Source: Thermaerobacter sp. FW80 (GTDB lineage: Bacteria > Bacillota > Sulfobacillia > Thermaerobacterales > Thermaerobacteraceae). Taken from it: 64,000 nt of DNA. The notes under the pieces were generated by a model, which did not search any database, was not told the origin of the DNA, and saw only the letters and a list, made by a program, of their open reading frames with translations. The position numbers and the translations under genes were made by a program. Shown here piece by piece: positions 7,558-15,621 of this stretch. How positions within the stretch are numbered: the stretch's first letter is position 1; each line of letters begins with the position of its first letter. Location: positions 1,339,245 through 1,403,244 of the forward strand of contig NZ_CP037895.1 of NCBI RefSeq assembly GCF_004634385.1, written 5' to 3'.

Positions 7558-10500
7558 ATGGACGCCGATCGCCAGCAACAGGTAGCCGGGTCGCCGGGCG
7601 CGACTTGGTCAGGAGGAACCTGGCCCCGGCCGGTGGCCGGGGGGTCGAAGACCCCGCCGGCGGGGCAGGAGGGCAGTACGGCCGGCGGGCGTCGGGGAGG
7701 GACGGGGCGCTCCCAGGGACGGGGTAGCGGTGTCCCATCCCGCCCCCAGGACCTGCTGGCGCCCGACCCGGAGCATCTCGAAGACAAACTGGTCCTGATC
7801 GACGGCCACAGCCTGATGTACCGGGCCTTCTTCGCCCTGCCACCCCTGGCCACGGCCGACGGCCTGCCGACCAACGCGGTGTACGGCTTCCTCACCATGC
7901 TGCTGCGCCTGCTGGAGGAGGAGCGACCCCGCTACCTGGCCGTCGCCTTCGACCGCGGCCTGCCGACCTTCCGCGTGGAGCGGTACCCCGACTACAAGGG
8001 ACACCGCCCGGAGACGCCGGACGACCTGCGGAGCCAGTTCCCGATCCTCAAGGACGTGCTGGCCGCCATGGGCGTCCCCATGGTGGAGCACGACGGCTTC
8101 GAGGCCGACGACCTGCTGGGCACCCTGGCCCGTCGGGCCCGGGCGGCCGGGGTACCCAGGGTGTTGCTGGTCACCGGCGACCGGGACGTGCTGCAGCTGC
8201 TGGACGAGGGTATCGAGGTGCTGCTGACCCGGCGGGGGATCAGCGACGTCCAGCGCTACGACCGCCGGCGCATCCGCCAGGAGATGGGGATCGAGCCCGC
8301 CCAGTACCTGGACGTCAAGGCGCTGATGGGCGACGCCTCGGACAACATCCCCGGGGTGCCGGGGATCGGCGAGAAGACGGCGCTCAAGCTGATCCAGCGC
8401 CTGGGCGACCTGGAGTCCGTGCTGGCCAACCCCGAGGAGGCGGGCGGCAAGAAGCTGCCGGCTGCCTTGCGCGAATACGCCGATCAGGCGCGCATGAGCC
8501 GGGAGCTGGCCCGCATCCGCACCGACGCCCCGGTGGACTTCGACCCCGAGCGCTGGATCCGCCGGCCGGCCGATCCCGGCGTGCTGCGCCCGCTGCTCAT
8601 GCGGCTGGAGTTCCGCAGCCTGGTGGAGCGGCTGGGGCTGACGGCGCCGGCGGCCGGCGGAATCCAGGGCGCCCCGCGCCACCAGGCCGGGGGACCGCCC
8701 AGGGGGGCACCCCGCGACGGGGATCGGGCCGGCCCGTCCGGGGCCAGGGCCGGTGCGGACCCGCGCCGTGCAGGCGACGACGGGGCGAGAGGCGGACGGG
8801 GTGCGACGGACGAACCGGCTTCCGCCCGCGGCCCCGAGGCGGGGACGCCCACCGGGCTCGCCGGAGCCGACGGGCTCGCCCCCGGCACCGCGGACGCGGG
8901 CGCCGGCTGGCCGGGCGCGGTGGAGGAGCTGACCGCGGAGGCGGTGGCGTCCTGGCTGGACGCGGCGGCGGGGGCCGATGCCGGCGCGGCGCCCGAGGAC
9001 GCCGACCCGGCAACCGAGCCGGTTGCGCCGGCGGTGGGGCAGCGGTTCGCCGTCGCCGTCGTGGCGTCGTGGGAGGGGGAGGGGGACGAGCCCCGGGGTG
9101 GAGCCGGGGCCGTCCTGGCCGGCCTCGGCCTGGCGGCGGGGGGGCGGGCCGCGGCGTGGACGGCTGGGTCCACCGCAGGTGATGGCGCGGGCGCCCGGCC
9201 TGGTGCGGCGGGCCGGACCGCTCCGCCGGGGGCCGGCGCCGGCTCCGCGGACGATCCCTCCCCCGCGGCGGCAGGCGTCCGCGGCGACGCGGGAGGCGCC
9301 GGGACCGCCGGTCCCGGCGTGCAGGCGGTGCTGCGCGCCCTGCGCGGCCGGCCGCTGGCCGGGTTCGACCTCAAGCCGCTGTACCGGCTTCTGCTGCGCC
9401 AGGCGACCGGGGAGCGAGCCCCCGCGCCCTCGGGAGCGGCCAGGGGCGACGGCGCGGGATCGGCCTCGGGCCAGGCGCTCCTGCCGCCGCCGGTGGCCGA
9501 CCTCAAGCTGGCTGCGTACCTGCTCGACCCGGTGCGCAACCGTTACCACCTCGTGGACACCGCCCGGCAGTTCTTCGGCTGGGACCTGGAGGAGGGGCCC
9601 GCCGACCGTCCCGCCGACCCGGCCTGCCGCACCGTGGCGCTCTTGGGACGCGACGCCGCCCTCTGCGCCCGGCTGCGCCCCGCGGTGGAGGCGGAGATCG
9701 CCGCCCGCGGCCTGGAGCGGGTGTATCGCGAGATCGAGCTGCCGCTGGTGCCGGTGTTGGCCGCCATGGAGGAGGCCGGCATCGCGGTGGACCGCCGCCA
9801 GCTGGAGGAGCTGGGCCGGCTCTTCACCCGGCGCAGCCAGGAGCTGGCCGAGCAGATCTACGAGCTGGCGGGCGAGCGCTTCAACATCAACTCCACCCAG
9901 CAGCTGGGGCAGATCCTGTTCGAACGCCTGGGCCTGCCGGTGGTGAAGAAGACCAAGACCGGCTTCTCCACCGACGCCGAGGTGCTCGAGACCCTGGCGG
10001 CCAAGCACCCCATCGCCGAGCTGGTGCTGGAGTACCGGTCCCTGGTCAAGCTGCAGGGCACCTACGTGGACGGGCTGGCGGAGCACATCGGCCCCGACGG
10101 TCGCATCCACACCACCTTCCAGCAGACGGTGGCGGCGACGGGCCGGCTCTCCAGCACCCAGCCCAATCTGCAGAACATCCCGATCCGGGACGAACCCGGC
10201 CGCTCCCTGCGGCGCGCCTTCGTGGCGCCGCCGGGCCACCGCCTGGTGGCGGCCGACTACTCGCAGATCGAGCTGCGGGTGCTGGCCCACTACAGCGGCG
10301 ACCCCGGGCTGCTGGAGGCCTTCGCCCGCGGGCAGGACGTCCACGCCCGCACGGCCAGCGAGATCTTCGGCGTACCCCTGGAGCGGGTCACGCCCGAGCA
10401 GCGGCGGGTGGCCAAGGCGGTGAACTTCGGCCTGGCCTACGGGCAGACGGACTTCGGCCTGGCCCGCGCCCTGCGCATCGACCGGGCCGACGCCCGGCGC

Positions 10501-10947
10501 TTCATCGATCGCTACTTCGAGCGCTACCCCGGGGTCAAGCGCTACATGGAGGAGACCGTCCGACGCGCCCGCCAGGAGGGCGAGGTGAGCACCCTGCTGG
10601 GCCGGCGCCGACCGGTGCCGGAGATCCGCCACCGCGTCTACCACATCCGCCAGAACGCCGAGCGGGTGGCGATCAACACGCCGATCCAGGGGACCGCCGC
10701 CGACATCATGAAGCTGGCGATGATCCGGGTGTACCGGGCGCTGGCCGAGGAGGGGCTGCGGGCACGGATCGTCCTGCAGGTCCACGACGAGCTCCTGCTC
10801 GAGGCGCCGGAGGACGAGGTGCCCGCCGTGGCCGCCCTGCTGCGGCGGGAGATGGAGGGTGCCTTCACCCTGGCGGTGCCGCTGGTGGTGGAGGTCAAGG
10901 CCGGCGCCAACTGGTACGAGATGGAGGCCGTCGACGCCGGTGCCTGA
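7558..10947 (+). CDS. polA: DNA polymerase I
   Basis: 1129 residues; the ATG at 7558 follows GGAGGGGG. The first 70 residues are an unusual disordered Gly/Arg-rich extension. The 5'-3' nuclease domain begins at about residue 78 (LVLIDGHSLMYRAF) and includes FEADDLLGTLA and GVPGIGEKTALKLI. Residues about 363-580 are a Gly/Ala-rich insertion in the region where proofreading exonuclease would begin; the exonuclease acidic residues are not recognisable, so proofreading is probably absent, as in Taq-type enzymes. The polymerase domain (about 720-1129) has motif A DYSQIELRVLAHYSGD, motif B RRVAKAVNFGLAYGQT and motif C VHDELLLE. The family length is 850-900 residues, so the excess is all in low-complexity inserts. 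It acts in Okazaki processing and repair. mutM overlaps its end by 8 bases. Confidence 0.97.
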   Translation: MDADRQQQVAGSPGATWSGGTWPRPVAGGSKTPPAGQEGSTAGGRRGGTGRSQGRGSGVPSRPQDLLAPDPEHLEDKLVLIDGHSLMYRAFFALPPLATADGLPTNAVYGFLTMLLRLLEEERPRYLAVAFDRGLPTFRVERYPDYKGHRPETPDDLRSQFPILKDVLAAMGVPMVEHDGFEADDLLGTLARRARAAGVPRVLLVTGDRDVLQLLDEGIEVLLTRRGISDVQRYDRRRIRQEMGIEPAQYLDVKALMGDASDNIPGVPGIGEKTALKLIQRLGDLESVLANPEEAGGKKLPAALREYADQARMSRELARIRTDAPVDFDPERWIRRPADPGVLRPLLMRLEFRSLVERLGLTAPAAGGIQGAPRHQAGGPPRGAPRDGDRAGPSGARAGADPRRAGDDGARGGRGATDEPASARGPEAGTPTGLAGADGLAPGTADAGAGWPGAVEELTAEAVASWLDAAAGADAGAAPEDADPATEPVAPAVGQRFAVAVVASWEGEGDEPRGGAGAVLAGLGLAAGGRAAAWTAGSTAGDGAGARPGAAGRTAPPGAGAGSADDPSPAAAGVRGDAGGAGTAGPGVQAVLRALRGRPLAGFDLKPLYRLLLRQATGERAPAPSGAARGDGAGSASGQALLPPPVADLKLAAYLLDPVRNRYHLVDTARQFFGWDLEEGPADRPADPACRTVALLGRDAALCARLRPAVEAEIAARGLERVYREIELPLVPVLAAMEEAGIAVDRRQLEELGRLFTRRSQELAEQIYELAGERFNINSTQQLGQILFERLGLPVVKKTKTGFSTDAEVLETLAAKHPIAELVLEYRSLVKLQGTYVDGLAEHIGPDGRIHTTFQQTVAATGRLSSTQPNLQNIPIRDEPGRSLRRAFVAPPGHRLVAADYSQIELRVLAHYSGDPGLLEAFARGQDVHARTASEIFGVPLERVTPEQRRVAKAVNFGLAYGQTDFGLARALRIDRADARRFIDRYFERYPGVKRYMEETVRRARQEGEVSTLLGRRRPVPEIRHRVYHIRQNAERVAINTPIQGTAADIMKLAMIRVYRALAEEGLRARIVLQVHDELLLEAPEDEVPAVAALLRREMEGAFTLAVPLVVEVKAGANWYEMEAVDAGA

Positions 10948-12250
10948 GCTGCCCGAGGTGGAGACCATCCGCCGCGATCTGGAGCGCCACCTGCGGGGGG
11001 CGCGGGTCGCGGGGGTGCGGGTCCTGCGCCCCGAGGTGGTGGTGGGGGCGTCGCCGGCGGAGTTCGACCGCCTCCTCCGCGGGGGCCGGTTCCTCCGGTT
11101 CGCGCGCCGCGGCAAGTACCTGCTCTTCGAGGTGGAGGTCCCCGACGAAGCGGCCGCCGCGGCGCTCCGCCGGGGCCGAGGGGCCCGCCAGGGCCGAGCG
11201 GGCTCAGGGGCGGCGGACGCCGCCCTGCACGGCACGCCCTCGGTTGCGTCCGCGAAGGGATGCGTTCCCGGGGGGCGCGAGCCGGCGGCATCGGCTCCCC
11301 TCGGCGCGGCGCGGCGGCCGCGGCGGCGGTGGCTGGCGATCCACCTGCGCATGACCGGCCGGCTCACCCTGGCGCGCCGCCACGAGCCCCTGCCGCCCCA
11401 CACCCACGTGGTGTGGGAGCTGGCCGACGCCGGGCCGTGGGAGGAGCTGCGCCTCTCCGACCCGCGGCGCTTCGGCCGGGTGTACCTGCTGGGGCGGAGC
11501 CCCCTGGGCCGGGGGCCCGGGCTGAGGCCCGGCGACGGCGCCCGCCGTCAGCGCGATGCCGGGATGCCGCCGACGGCTCGCAGCGCGGGTGCCGGCGCCC
11601 GCAGCCTCCAGGCTGCGGGCGGCGACCCGGGCCGGCCGGACCCCACGCCGCCGGAGCGGCGCGGCGACCCGGACCAGCCGGGCCCCAGGCCGCCGGAGTG
11701 GCGCGGCGACCCCGGCCGACCGGACCCCATACCACCGGGGCTGCGCAGCCTGGGGCCCGAACCCCTGGGCCGCCGCTTCACGGCCTCGGAGCTGGCCCGG
11801 CGGCTGGCCGGGCGGCGGGCGCCCATCAAGGCCGTGCTCCTGGACCAGCGGGTGGTGGCCGGCCTCGGGAACATCTACGCCGACGAGGCCCTCTTCCGCG
11901 CCCGTCTGCACCCGGCCCATCCCGCGGGGAGCCTGTCGCCGACCGCCTTGCGCCGGCTGGTGCGGGCGGTCCGCCGCGTCCTCCGCGAGGCCCTGGCCGC
12001 CGGCGGCACGACCTTCTCCGACTACCGCGACGGCCTTGGGCGCCGCGGGCGCTTCGCTGAGCGCCTGGCCGTCTACGGCCGCGCGGGCGAGCCCTGTCCC
12101 CGGTGCGGCACGCCGATCGCCGCCCTGCCCCTGGCCGGGCGCACCGCTCACTTCTGCCCCCGTTGCCAACCCCCGCCCGACGCCGCCGGCGGCGAGGTCG
12201 GCCGGGGCGCGGCCTGCCCTCGCCGGGGTGCCGGCCCTCTCGCCCGCTAG
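10940..12250 (+). CDS. mutM: Formamidopyrimidine-DNA glycosylase (Fpg/MutM)
   Basis: 436 residues against the usual 270-290. The GTG at 10940 is the start because the mature enzyme needs proline as its second residue (PELPEVETIRRDL), the catalytic nucleophile, with the glutamates that follow. It overlaps polA by 8 bases, so the two are co-translated. The helix-two-turn-helix is at about residues 292-318 (IKAVLLDQRVVAGLGNIYADE) in slightly divergent form, and the zinc finger at the end is CPRC-x16-CPRC. Two low-complexity insertions, at about 74-130 and 192-268, explain the extra length; the second contains a 14-residue tandem repeat. The product removes 8-oxoguanine and cuts the abasic site. 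All catalytic landmarks are present. Confidence 0.95.
   Translation: MPELPEVETIRRDLERHLRGARVAGVRVLRPEVVVGASPAEFDRLLRGGRFLRFARRGKYLLFEVEVPDEAAAAALRRGRGARQGRAGSGAADAALHGTPSVASAKGCVPGGREPAASAPLGAARRPRRRWLAIHLRMTGRLTLARRHEPLPPHTHVVWELADAGPWEELRLSDPRRFGRVYLLGRSPLGRGPGLRPGDGARRQRDAGMPPTARSAGAGARSLQAAGGDPGRPDPTPPERRGDPDQPGPRPPEWRGDPGRPDPIPPGLRSLGPEPLGRRFTASELARRLAGRRAPIKAVLLDQRVVAGLGNIYADEALFRARLHPAHPAGSLSPTALRRLVRAVRRVLREALAAGGTTFSDYRDGLGRRGRFAERLAVYGRAGEPCPRCGTPIAALPLAGRTAHFCPRCQPPPDAAGGEVGRGAACPRRGAGPLAR
11621..11746 (+). repeat. 42-bp tandem repeat inside mutM, three copies
   Basis: Copies start at 11621, 11663 and 11705, each opening with GGCGACCC. They encode a 14-residue Pro/Arg/Asp-rich unit (GDPGRPDPTPPERR-like) in frame, so copy changes would keep mutM open. 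Confidence 0.8.
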
Positions 12251-12663
12251 GCGTCGTCTTCGCGGCGATCCCGCGGGCGCCGGCTGGGGCCGGGACGCGT
12301 CGGCGAGGCGGCGCCGCCGGGGGACGGGGCGGCGGGACCGCCCGCCCCGGGGGCGGGCCGCGTGGCCTGCGGGGCCCCGTAGGCCGTGGCGTCGGGTTCC
12401 GGACCGCCGATGTCCGCCGTCACCCGCAGTCCGGGGACCTCGAATTCCACCTGGGGACGCACGCCGATGGCCCGGGCCTGGGCGTCGGCCAGTTCCTCCA
12501 GCTCGTCGATCCAGCGGTCGTCGTCGGTGAAGGAGGACGGGGCGCCGGAGGTCACGGGTCGATCGGGCGCCGGGGCGCCGGGTTCGGGACGAACCCGGCC
12601 CCTGACCGGCGGCCTCCCGGTCCCCTCCTCGGTCGCGTCAGGTCGCCCATCGCGCGGCGACAT
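12247..12663 (-). CDS. Hypothetical small acidic-core protein
   Basis: 138 residues from the ATG at 12663, which has GAGGAG 8 bases upstream; a longer frame upstream has no ribosome site. Its 3' end overlaps the mutM stop region by 4 bases, convergently. The middle looks like real protein: SSFTDDDRWIDELEELADAQ, then IGVRPQVEFEVPGLRVTAD, flanked by disordered Pro/Arg/Gly-rich ends. No signal peptide, membrane segment or family is recognised. Confidence 0.5.
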   Translation of the reverse strand: MSPRDGRPDATEEGTGRPPVRGRVRPEPGAPAPDRPVTSGAPSSFTDDDRWIDELEELADAQARAIGVRPQVEFEVPGLRVTADIGGPEPDATAYGAPQATRPAPGAGGPAAPSPGGAASPTRPGPSRRPRDRREDDA

Positions 12664-12750
12664 GGCCCTCGCTCCTCTGCCGGGCCCGGAGTGGGCGGAA
12701 GGACCCGGCTCCTGTAGCGTGGCCACCCCGGCGGCCGAGCAACCGTGGAC

Positions 12751-12788
12751 GCGAGGGGGCGGGGAGCCGCAGCTCCCCGCCCCCTCGC
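12751..12788. terminator. 17-bp perfect hairpin without U-tract
   Basis: 12751-12767 pairs with 12772-12788 around a CGCA tetraloop. No T-run follows on either strand, so it may be a Rho-type or U-less terminator, or another structured element. Confidence 0.4.
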
Positions 12789-12994
12789 GGGCAGCACCCG
12801 ATGCCGTGGCCCGGCGGCGGCCGATGCCATGGCCGGCGCGGCGCCGACGGCGCGCCGCGCACCCCATCCCAAGCCGTGCGCCCCATCGCGGGCCGTTCCC
12901 AGCGCCCCCGGCCGCATCCCGGCCGTCCCAGGGCCGGCGGCCATCATGCCGGGGCGACGCCCGGCGGCCGGCCCGTCATGCGCCGTGGGGCAAG

Positions 12995-13027
12995 GGCGAT
13001 CCGCCGGCAGCGCGCCGGCGGATCGCC
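12995..13027 (-). terminator. 14-bp hairpin downstream of sleB copy 1
   Basis: 12995-13008 pairs perfectly with 13014-13027 (loop of 5). It lies about 110 bases past the stop of the minus-strand sleB-like gene; no U-tract is present. Confidence 0.4.
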
Positions 13028-13137
13028 TCACCCCTCACCGCAGCGGGGCACCGCCGCAGGCGGCGCCGGGGACCGCCCGCTCCGCGGCGCCGGGCCCTCG
13101 CGCCCACCCCGCGCCGCACCGGGGTCCCGCCGCCGGC

Positions 13138-14001
13138 TCAGTAGGCGAACCGGTGGTTGCCGATCCAGCCCGCGCTGGGCCGGCTCTCCAAGAAGGGCTG
13201 GTAGCCGGACTTCATCGGGTTCCAGAAGTAGAGGGCGCCGCCGGTCGGATCCCAGCCGTTGACGGCGTCGATGGCCGCCTGCCACGACTCGGCGCTGGGT
13301 TCCTGCCAGAAGGTCCCGTTGAGCACGGGTTCGAACTGATAGGGCTCGAAGAGCACCCCGGCCACCGTGTCCGGGAACAGGGGGCTCTTGACGCGGTTGA
13401 GGATCACGGCGGCGACGGCCACCTTGCCCACGTACGGCTCGCCGGCCGCCTCGGCCTCGACCATCTGGGCCAGGAGGCGCAGCTCGTAGTCGCTGACGTG
13501 CACCCCGGACCCGGTGCGACCGCCCCGCTCCGGCGCGGCCGGCGCGGCCGGGCGTCCCGAGTCGCCGCTCCCCGATCCGCCGCTCCAGCCGCCGAGGGGC
13601 ACGATCAGGCGCTGGCCGGGCACGATCTCGTCGGTCCCCAGGGCATTGGCCCGCTGCAGGGCCGCCGCCGTCAGCCCGTACTTGCGGGCGATCTTGAAGA
13701 GCGTGTCCCCGGGTCGCACGGTGTAGATGTCATACCGCTCCACCTTGGGGATCGCCAGATACGTGCCGGCCCACACCACGTCGGCCGACGGCAGCCGGTT
13801 CAGCTCGACGATGTCGGCCATCGGCACCCCGTAGCGCTGGCTGATCTTCCAGATGGTCTCGCCCCAGCGCACGTAGTGGGTGACGAAGGCCGGACCGCCG
13901 TGGGCGGCCGCCGGGGCCGCGGTACCCAGCAGGGTCAGGCCGGCCAGGCCGAACCCCGCCACGAGGCTTGCCAGCGTCCGCTGCCAACGCCGCTGCACCA
14001 T
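13138..14001 (-). CDS. Spore cortex-lytic / cell wall hydrolase, SleB type, with two LysM
   Basis: 287 residues; the ATG at 14001 follows GGGAGGGA by 5 bases. A signal peptide (residues 1-35, ending near TAAPAAAHG) is followed by two LysM repeats (VRWGETIWKISQRYG at about 43, VRPGDTLFKIARKYG at about 91) and a Hydrolase_2 domain from about 165: LRLLAQMVEAEAAGEPYVGK with the catalytic glutamate, AAVILNRVKSPLFPDTV and PTGGALYFWNP. SleB-type enzymes are lytic transglycosylases that act on cortex peptidoglycan during germination; LysM instead of the classical SleB N-domain gives wall binding. A paralogue follows upstream on the same strand (14213-15043) with an almost identical end (SAGWIGNHRFAY). 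An AT-rich promoter region precedes it. Confidence 0.9.
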   Translation of the reverse strand: MVQRRWQRTLASLVAGFGLAGLTLLGTAAPAAAHGGPAFVTHYVRWGETIWKISQRYGVPMADIVELNRLPSADVVWAGTYLAIPKVERYDIYTVRPGDTLFKIARKYGLTAAALQRANALGTDEIVPGQRLIVPLGGWSGGSGSGDSGRPAAPAAPERGGRTGSGVHVSDYELRLLAQMVEAEAAGEPYVGKVAVAAVILNRVKSPLFPDTVAGVLFEPYQFEPVLNGTFWQEPSAESWQAAIDAVNGWDPTGGALYFWNPMKSGYQPFLESRPSAGWIGNHRFAY

Positions 14002-14047
14002 CGCGTCCCTCCCCGGGTGAAATGGTGATGTAACATTGACGCAATGA

Positions 14048-14053
14048 ATTATA
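14048..14053 (-). promoter_or_regulatory. Candidate -10 box for sleB copy 1
   Basis: TATAAT on the minus strand, about 47 bases before the start codon, inside an AT-rich island (14030-14100) that is rare in this genome. No clear -35 or sporulation-sigma pattern could be confirmed by eye. Confidence 0.35.
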
Positions 14054-14212
14054 GGGACGCGCAACAATTGCGATCATTAGCAAAATGTTTCCTGTTCGGG
14101 TGGGGAGAGACGCGTCAACAGGTGAGACGGGACTCGATGGAAGCGCGCTTGGCAGCTGCAATCCGCGAGGTGTGCAACCGGCGGGCGCCGGCGGCCGCCC
14201 GCCGGTCCGCCC

Positions 14213-15043
14213 TCAGTACGCGAAGCGGTGGTTGCCGATCCACCCCGCACTGGGCCGCGCCTCCAGATGGGGCTGATGGCCGCTCTCGGCCGGGTTCCAG
14301 AAGTAGAGGGCCCCGCCCGTGGGATCCTCGCCGCGGGCGGCATCCCGGGCGGCCCGCCAGGACGCGGGGCTCGGCTCGCGCCAGAACCAGCCGTTCAGGA
14401 TGGGTTCGAACTGCCAGGGCTGGAAGATCACCGCTTCCACGGTGTCCGGGAAGAGGGGGCTGCGCACCCGGTTGAGGATCACCGCCCCTACGGCCACCTT
14501 GCCCGCGTACGGCTCGGCGCCCGCCTCGGCCTCGATCATCTGGGCCAGGAGGCGCAGCTCCCAGGGGCTCAGGGCCATGGGCGGGTGCCGACGCTGGGGC
14601 CCACGGGCGGCTGGGCGACCCTCGCGCTCGGCTGGGCGACCCTCTCTCCCGCCGCGGAGATGCCGATGCCCTACGTCCGATCCGCCCTTGTGGGGTCCGG
14701 TGGGTGCGTCCCGACGCCATCCGGTGGCACCGTCCGCGCGCAGCGTGGCGGCCCCGGGCCGGGGCGCGCCCTGGGTCGCGATCCCGTCCGCGTCCTGGAT
14801 GCCCCGGCCGGATGAGCCGCCCGGACCGCCTTCGTCGGCGTCGTGGGCGCGGGCCAGGACGGGGGCACCGCCCGTCAGCCCGGGGTGCGCCTCGCCGGCC
14901 ACGGCCGCCACCGGCCCCGCGAGGACGAAGGCCAGGGCCAGGGCGACGGCCAGGATCGGCCCGCCGGGCGACGCGCCTCCAGCCGACCGGCCGGGCGGCT
15001 GCGGGCTGGCCGGGGTGACCTGCTCCTTGGCAGCAGCCTGCAT
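14213..15043 (-). CDS. SleB-type cell wall hydrolase, second copy
   Basis: 276 residues from the ATG at 15043, with GGAGGGG upstream. One hydrophobic segment (ILAVALALAFVLAGPVAAVAG, about 30-50) acts as signal or anchor. A disordered Gly/Arg-rich region of about 100 residues replaces the LysM repeats of its neighbour. The Hydrolase_2 domain starts near residue 160 (ELRLLAQMIEAEAGAEPYAG, VGAVILNRVRSPLFPD, PTGGALYFWNPAESGH) and ends SAGWIGNHRFAY exactly as in copy 1, so the pair arose by tandem duplication with divergence of the N-terminal half. Likely role: cortex or wall peptidoglycan cleavage in spore germination or sporulation. Confidence 0.88.
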   Translation of the reverse strand: MQAAAKEQVTPASPQPPGRSAGGASPGGPILAVALALAFVLAGPVAAVAGEAHPGLTGGAPVLARAHDADEGGPGGSSGRGIQDADGIATQGAPRPGAATLRADGATGWRRDAPTGPHKGGSDVGHRHLRGGREGRPAEREGRPAARGPQRRHPPMALSPWELRLLAQMIEAEAGAEPYAGKVAVGAVILNRVRSPLFPDTVEAVIFQPWQFEPILNGWFWREPSPASWRAARDAARGEDPTGGALYFWNPAESGHQPHLEARPSAGWIGNHRFAY

Positions 15044-15127
15044 GGGAGCCCCTCCTCCAACCGTATGTCGTGAACCGTCGTCCGCCGTGGCGTCCCCGCC
15101 GCACGGCGTTCGCCACGTTTGTGTATG

Positions 15128-15142
15128 GAAATAGGCTATTTC
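15128..15142. promoter_or_regulatory. 15-bp palindrome, operator candidate
   Basis: GAAATAG-G-CTATTTC is a perfect 7+1+7 palindrome. It lies 10-30 bases downstream of the minus-strand -10 box at 15159-15164, a position fit for a repressor. The regulator is unknown. Confidence 0.35.
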
Positions 15143-15158
15143 AACTTTTTACGCGTAA

Positions 15159-15164
15159 ATTATA
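15159..15164 (-). promoter_or_regulatory. Candidate -10 box for sleB copy 2
   Basis: Consensus TATAAT on the minus strand in an AT-rich block; leader of roughly 110 bases to the start at 15043. The -35 is not convincing. Confidence 0.35.
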
Positions 15165-15315
15165 AGAAGTCGTAGATTTCTCGACATCGTTCAATCCATG
15201 GTCATGAGGACGGAGATCGACAGAACAGGAAATCGCCGGTTCCGGCGGGCGGTGGCCCGGCCGACGCGCCGTCCGGCCGACAGCGCCTGTCATCGCGAGG
15301 GCCCCGGGCGCGCGG

Positions 15316-15321
15316 TATAAT
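15316..15321 (+). promoter_or_regulatory. Candidate -10 box for the small-ORF/coaE operon
   Basis: Consensus TATAAT in otherwise GC-rich DNA, 100 bases before the first start codon. No good -35 is seen. Confidence 0.35.
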
Positions 15322-15420
15322 CGCGACGGCTGCGGTCCGAACGGGAGGCGGGACGCGGTCGCAGCGCCGGACCGGTGGCGCAGCGGCGTCGTCGGCAGGG
15401 TTTGAGGGGGTCGGTCCGAC

Positions 15421-15621
15421 ATGATGGTGGTGGCGTTGGAGTTCGACGACCCGAAGAAGCTGGAGGCGGCGGTCCAGCGCCTGCGCAAGAACCTGGGCGT
15501 GACCGGCGAGCTGGCCATCAAGCCCCTGGAGGGAGGCCGCTGGCGGCTGACCATCACCTCCGAGAAGACGCTGCGGGAGGCGTCCCTGGAGCGGTTGGGC
15601 GGCCAGCGGGTCGACCTGTGA
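15421..15621 (+). CDS. Small conserved-looking hypothetical protein
   Basis: 66 residues (MMVVALEFDDPKKLEAAVQR at the start, VTGELAIKPLEGGRWRL, ending LGGQRVDL). Composition is balanced with no low-complexity tract. The pattern beta-alpha-beta-beta-alpha is plausible for a small ferredoxin-like or ACT-like fold, but no family is recognised. The start may be 15421 or 15424; a GAGGGGG site lies upstream. Its stop overlaps the GTG start of coaE by 4 bases, so it is the first gene of a coupled set of three. Confidence 0.65.
   Translation: MMVVALEFDDPKKLEAAVQRLRKNLGVTGELAIKPLEGGRWRLTITSEKTLREASLERLGGQRVDL

Larger units (their letters stand above)
12664..13137. other. 474-bp intergenic stretch with two long hairpins
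   Basis: No gene seen between the small hypothetical gene and sleB copy 1. The stretch is extremely GC-rich and holds two long perfect inverted repeats, listed separately. Confidence 0.6.
15044..15420. other. 377-bp divergent intergenic region, AT-rich core
   Basis: This separates sleB copy 2 (-) from the small-ORF/coaE operon (+). No gene seen. It contains an AT-rich block (15121-15190) with a minus-strand TATAAT, a 15-bp palindrome, and a plus-strand TATAAT, listed separately. Confidence 0.6.

Noticed and set aside
7609-11403. 1264-residue minus-strand open frame across polA and mutM
   Set aside because: It mirrors polA codons (high GC3 keeps the antisense frame open), with His/Gln-rich composition and no ribosome site or motif.
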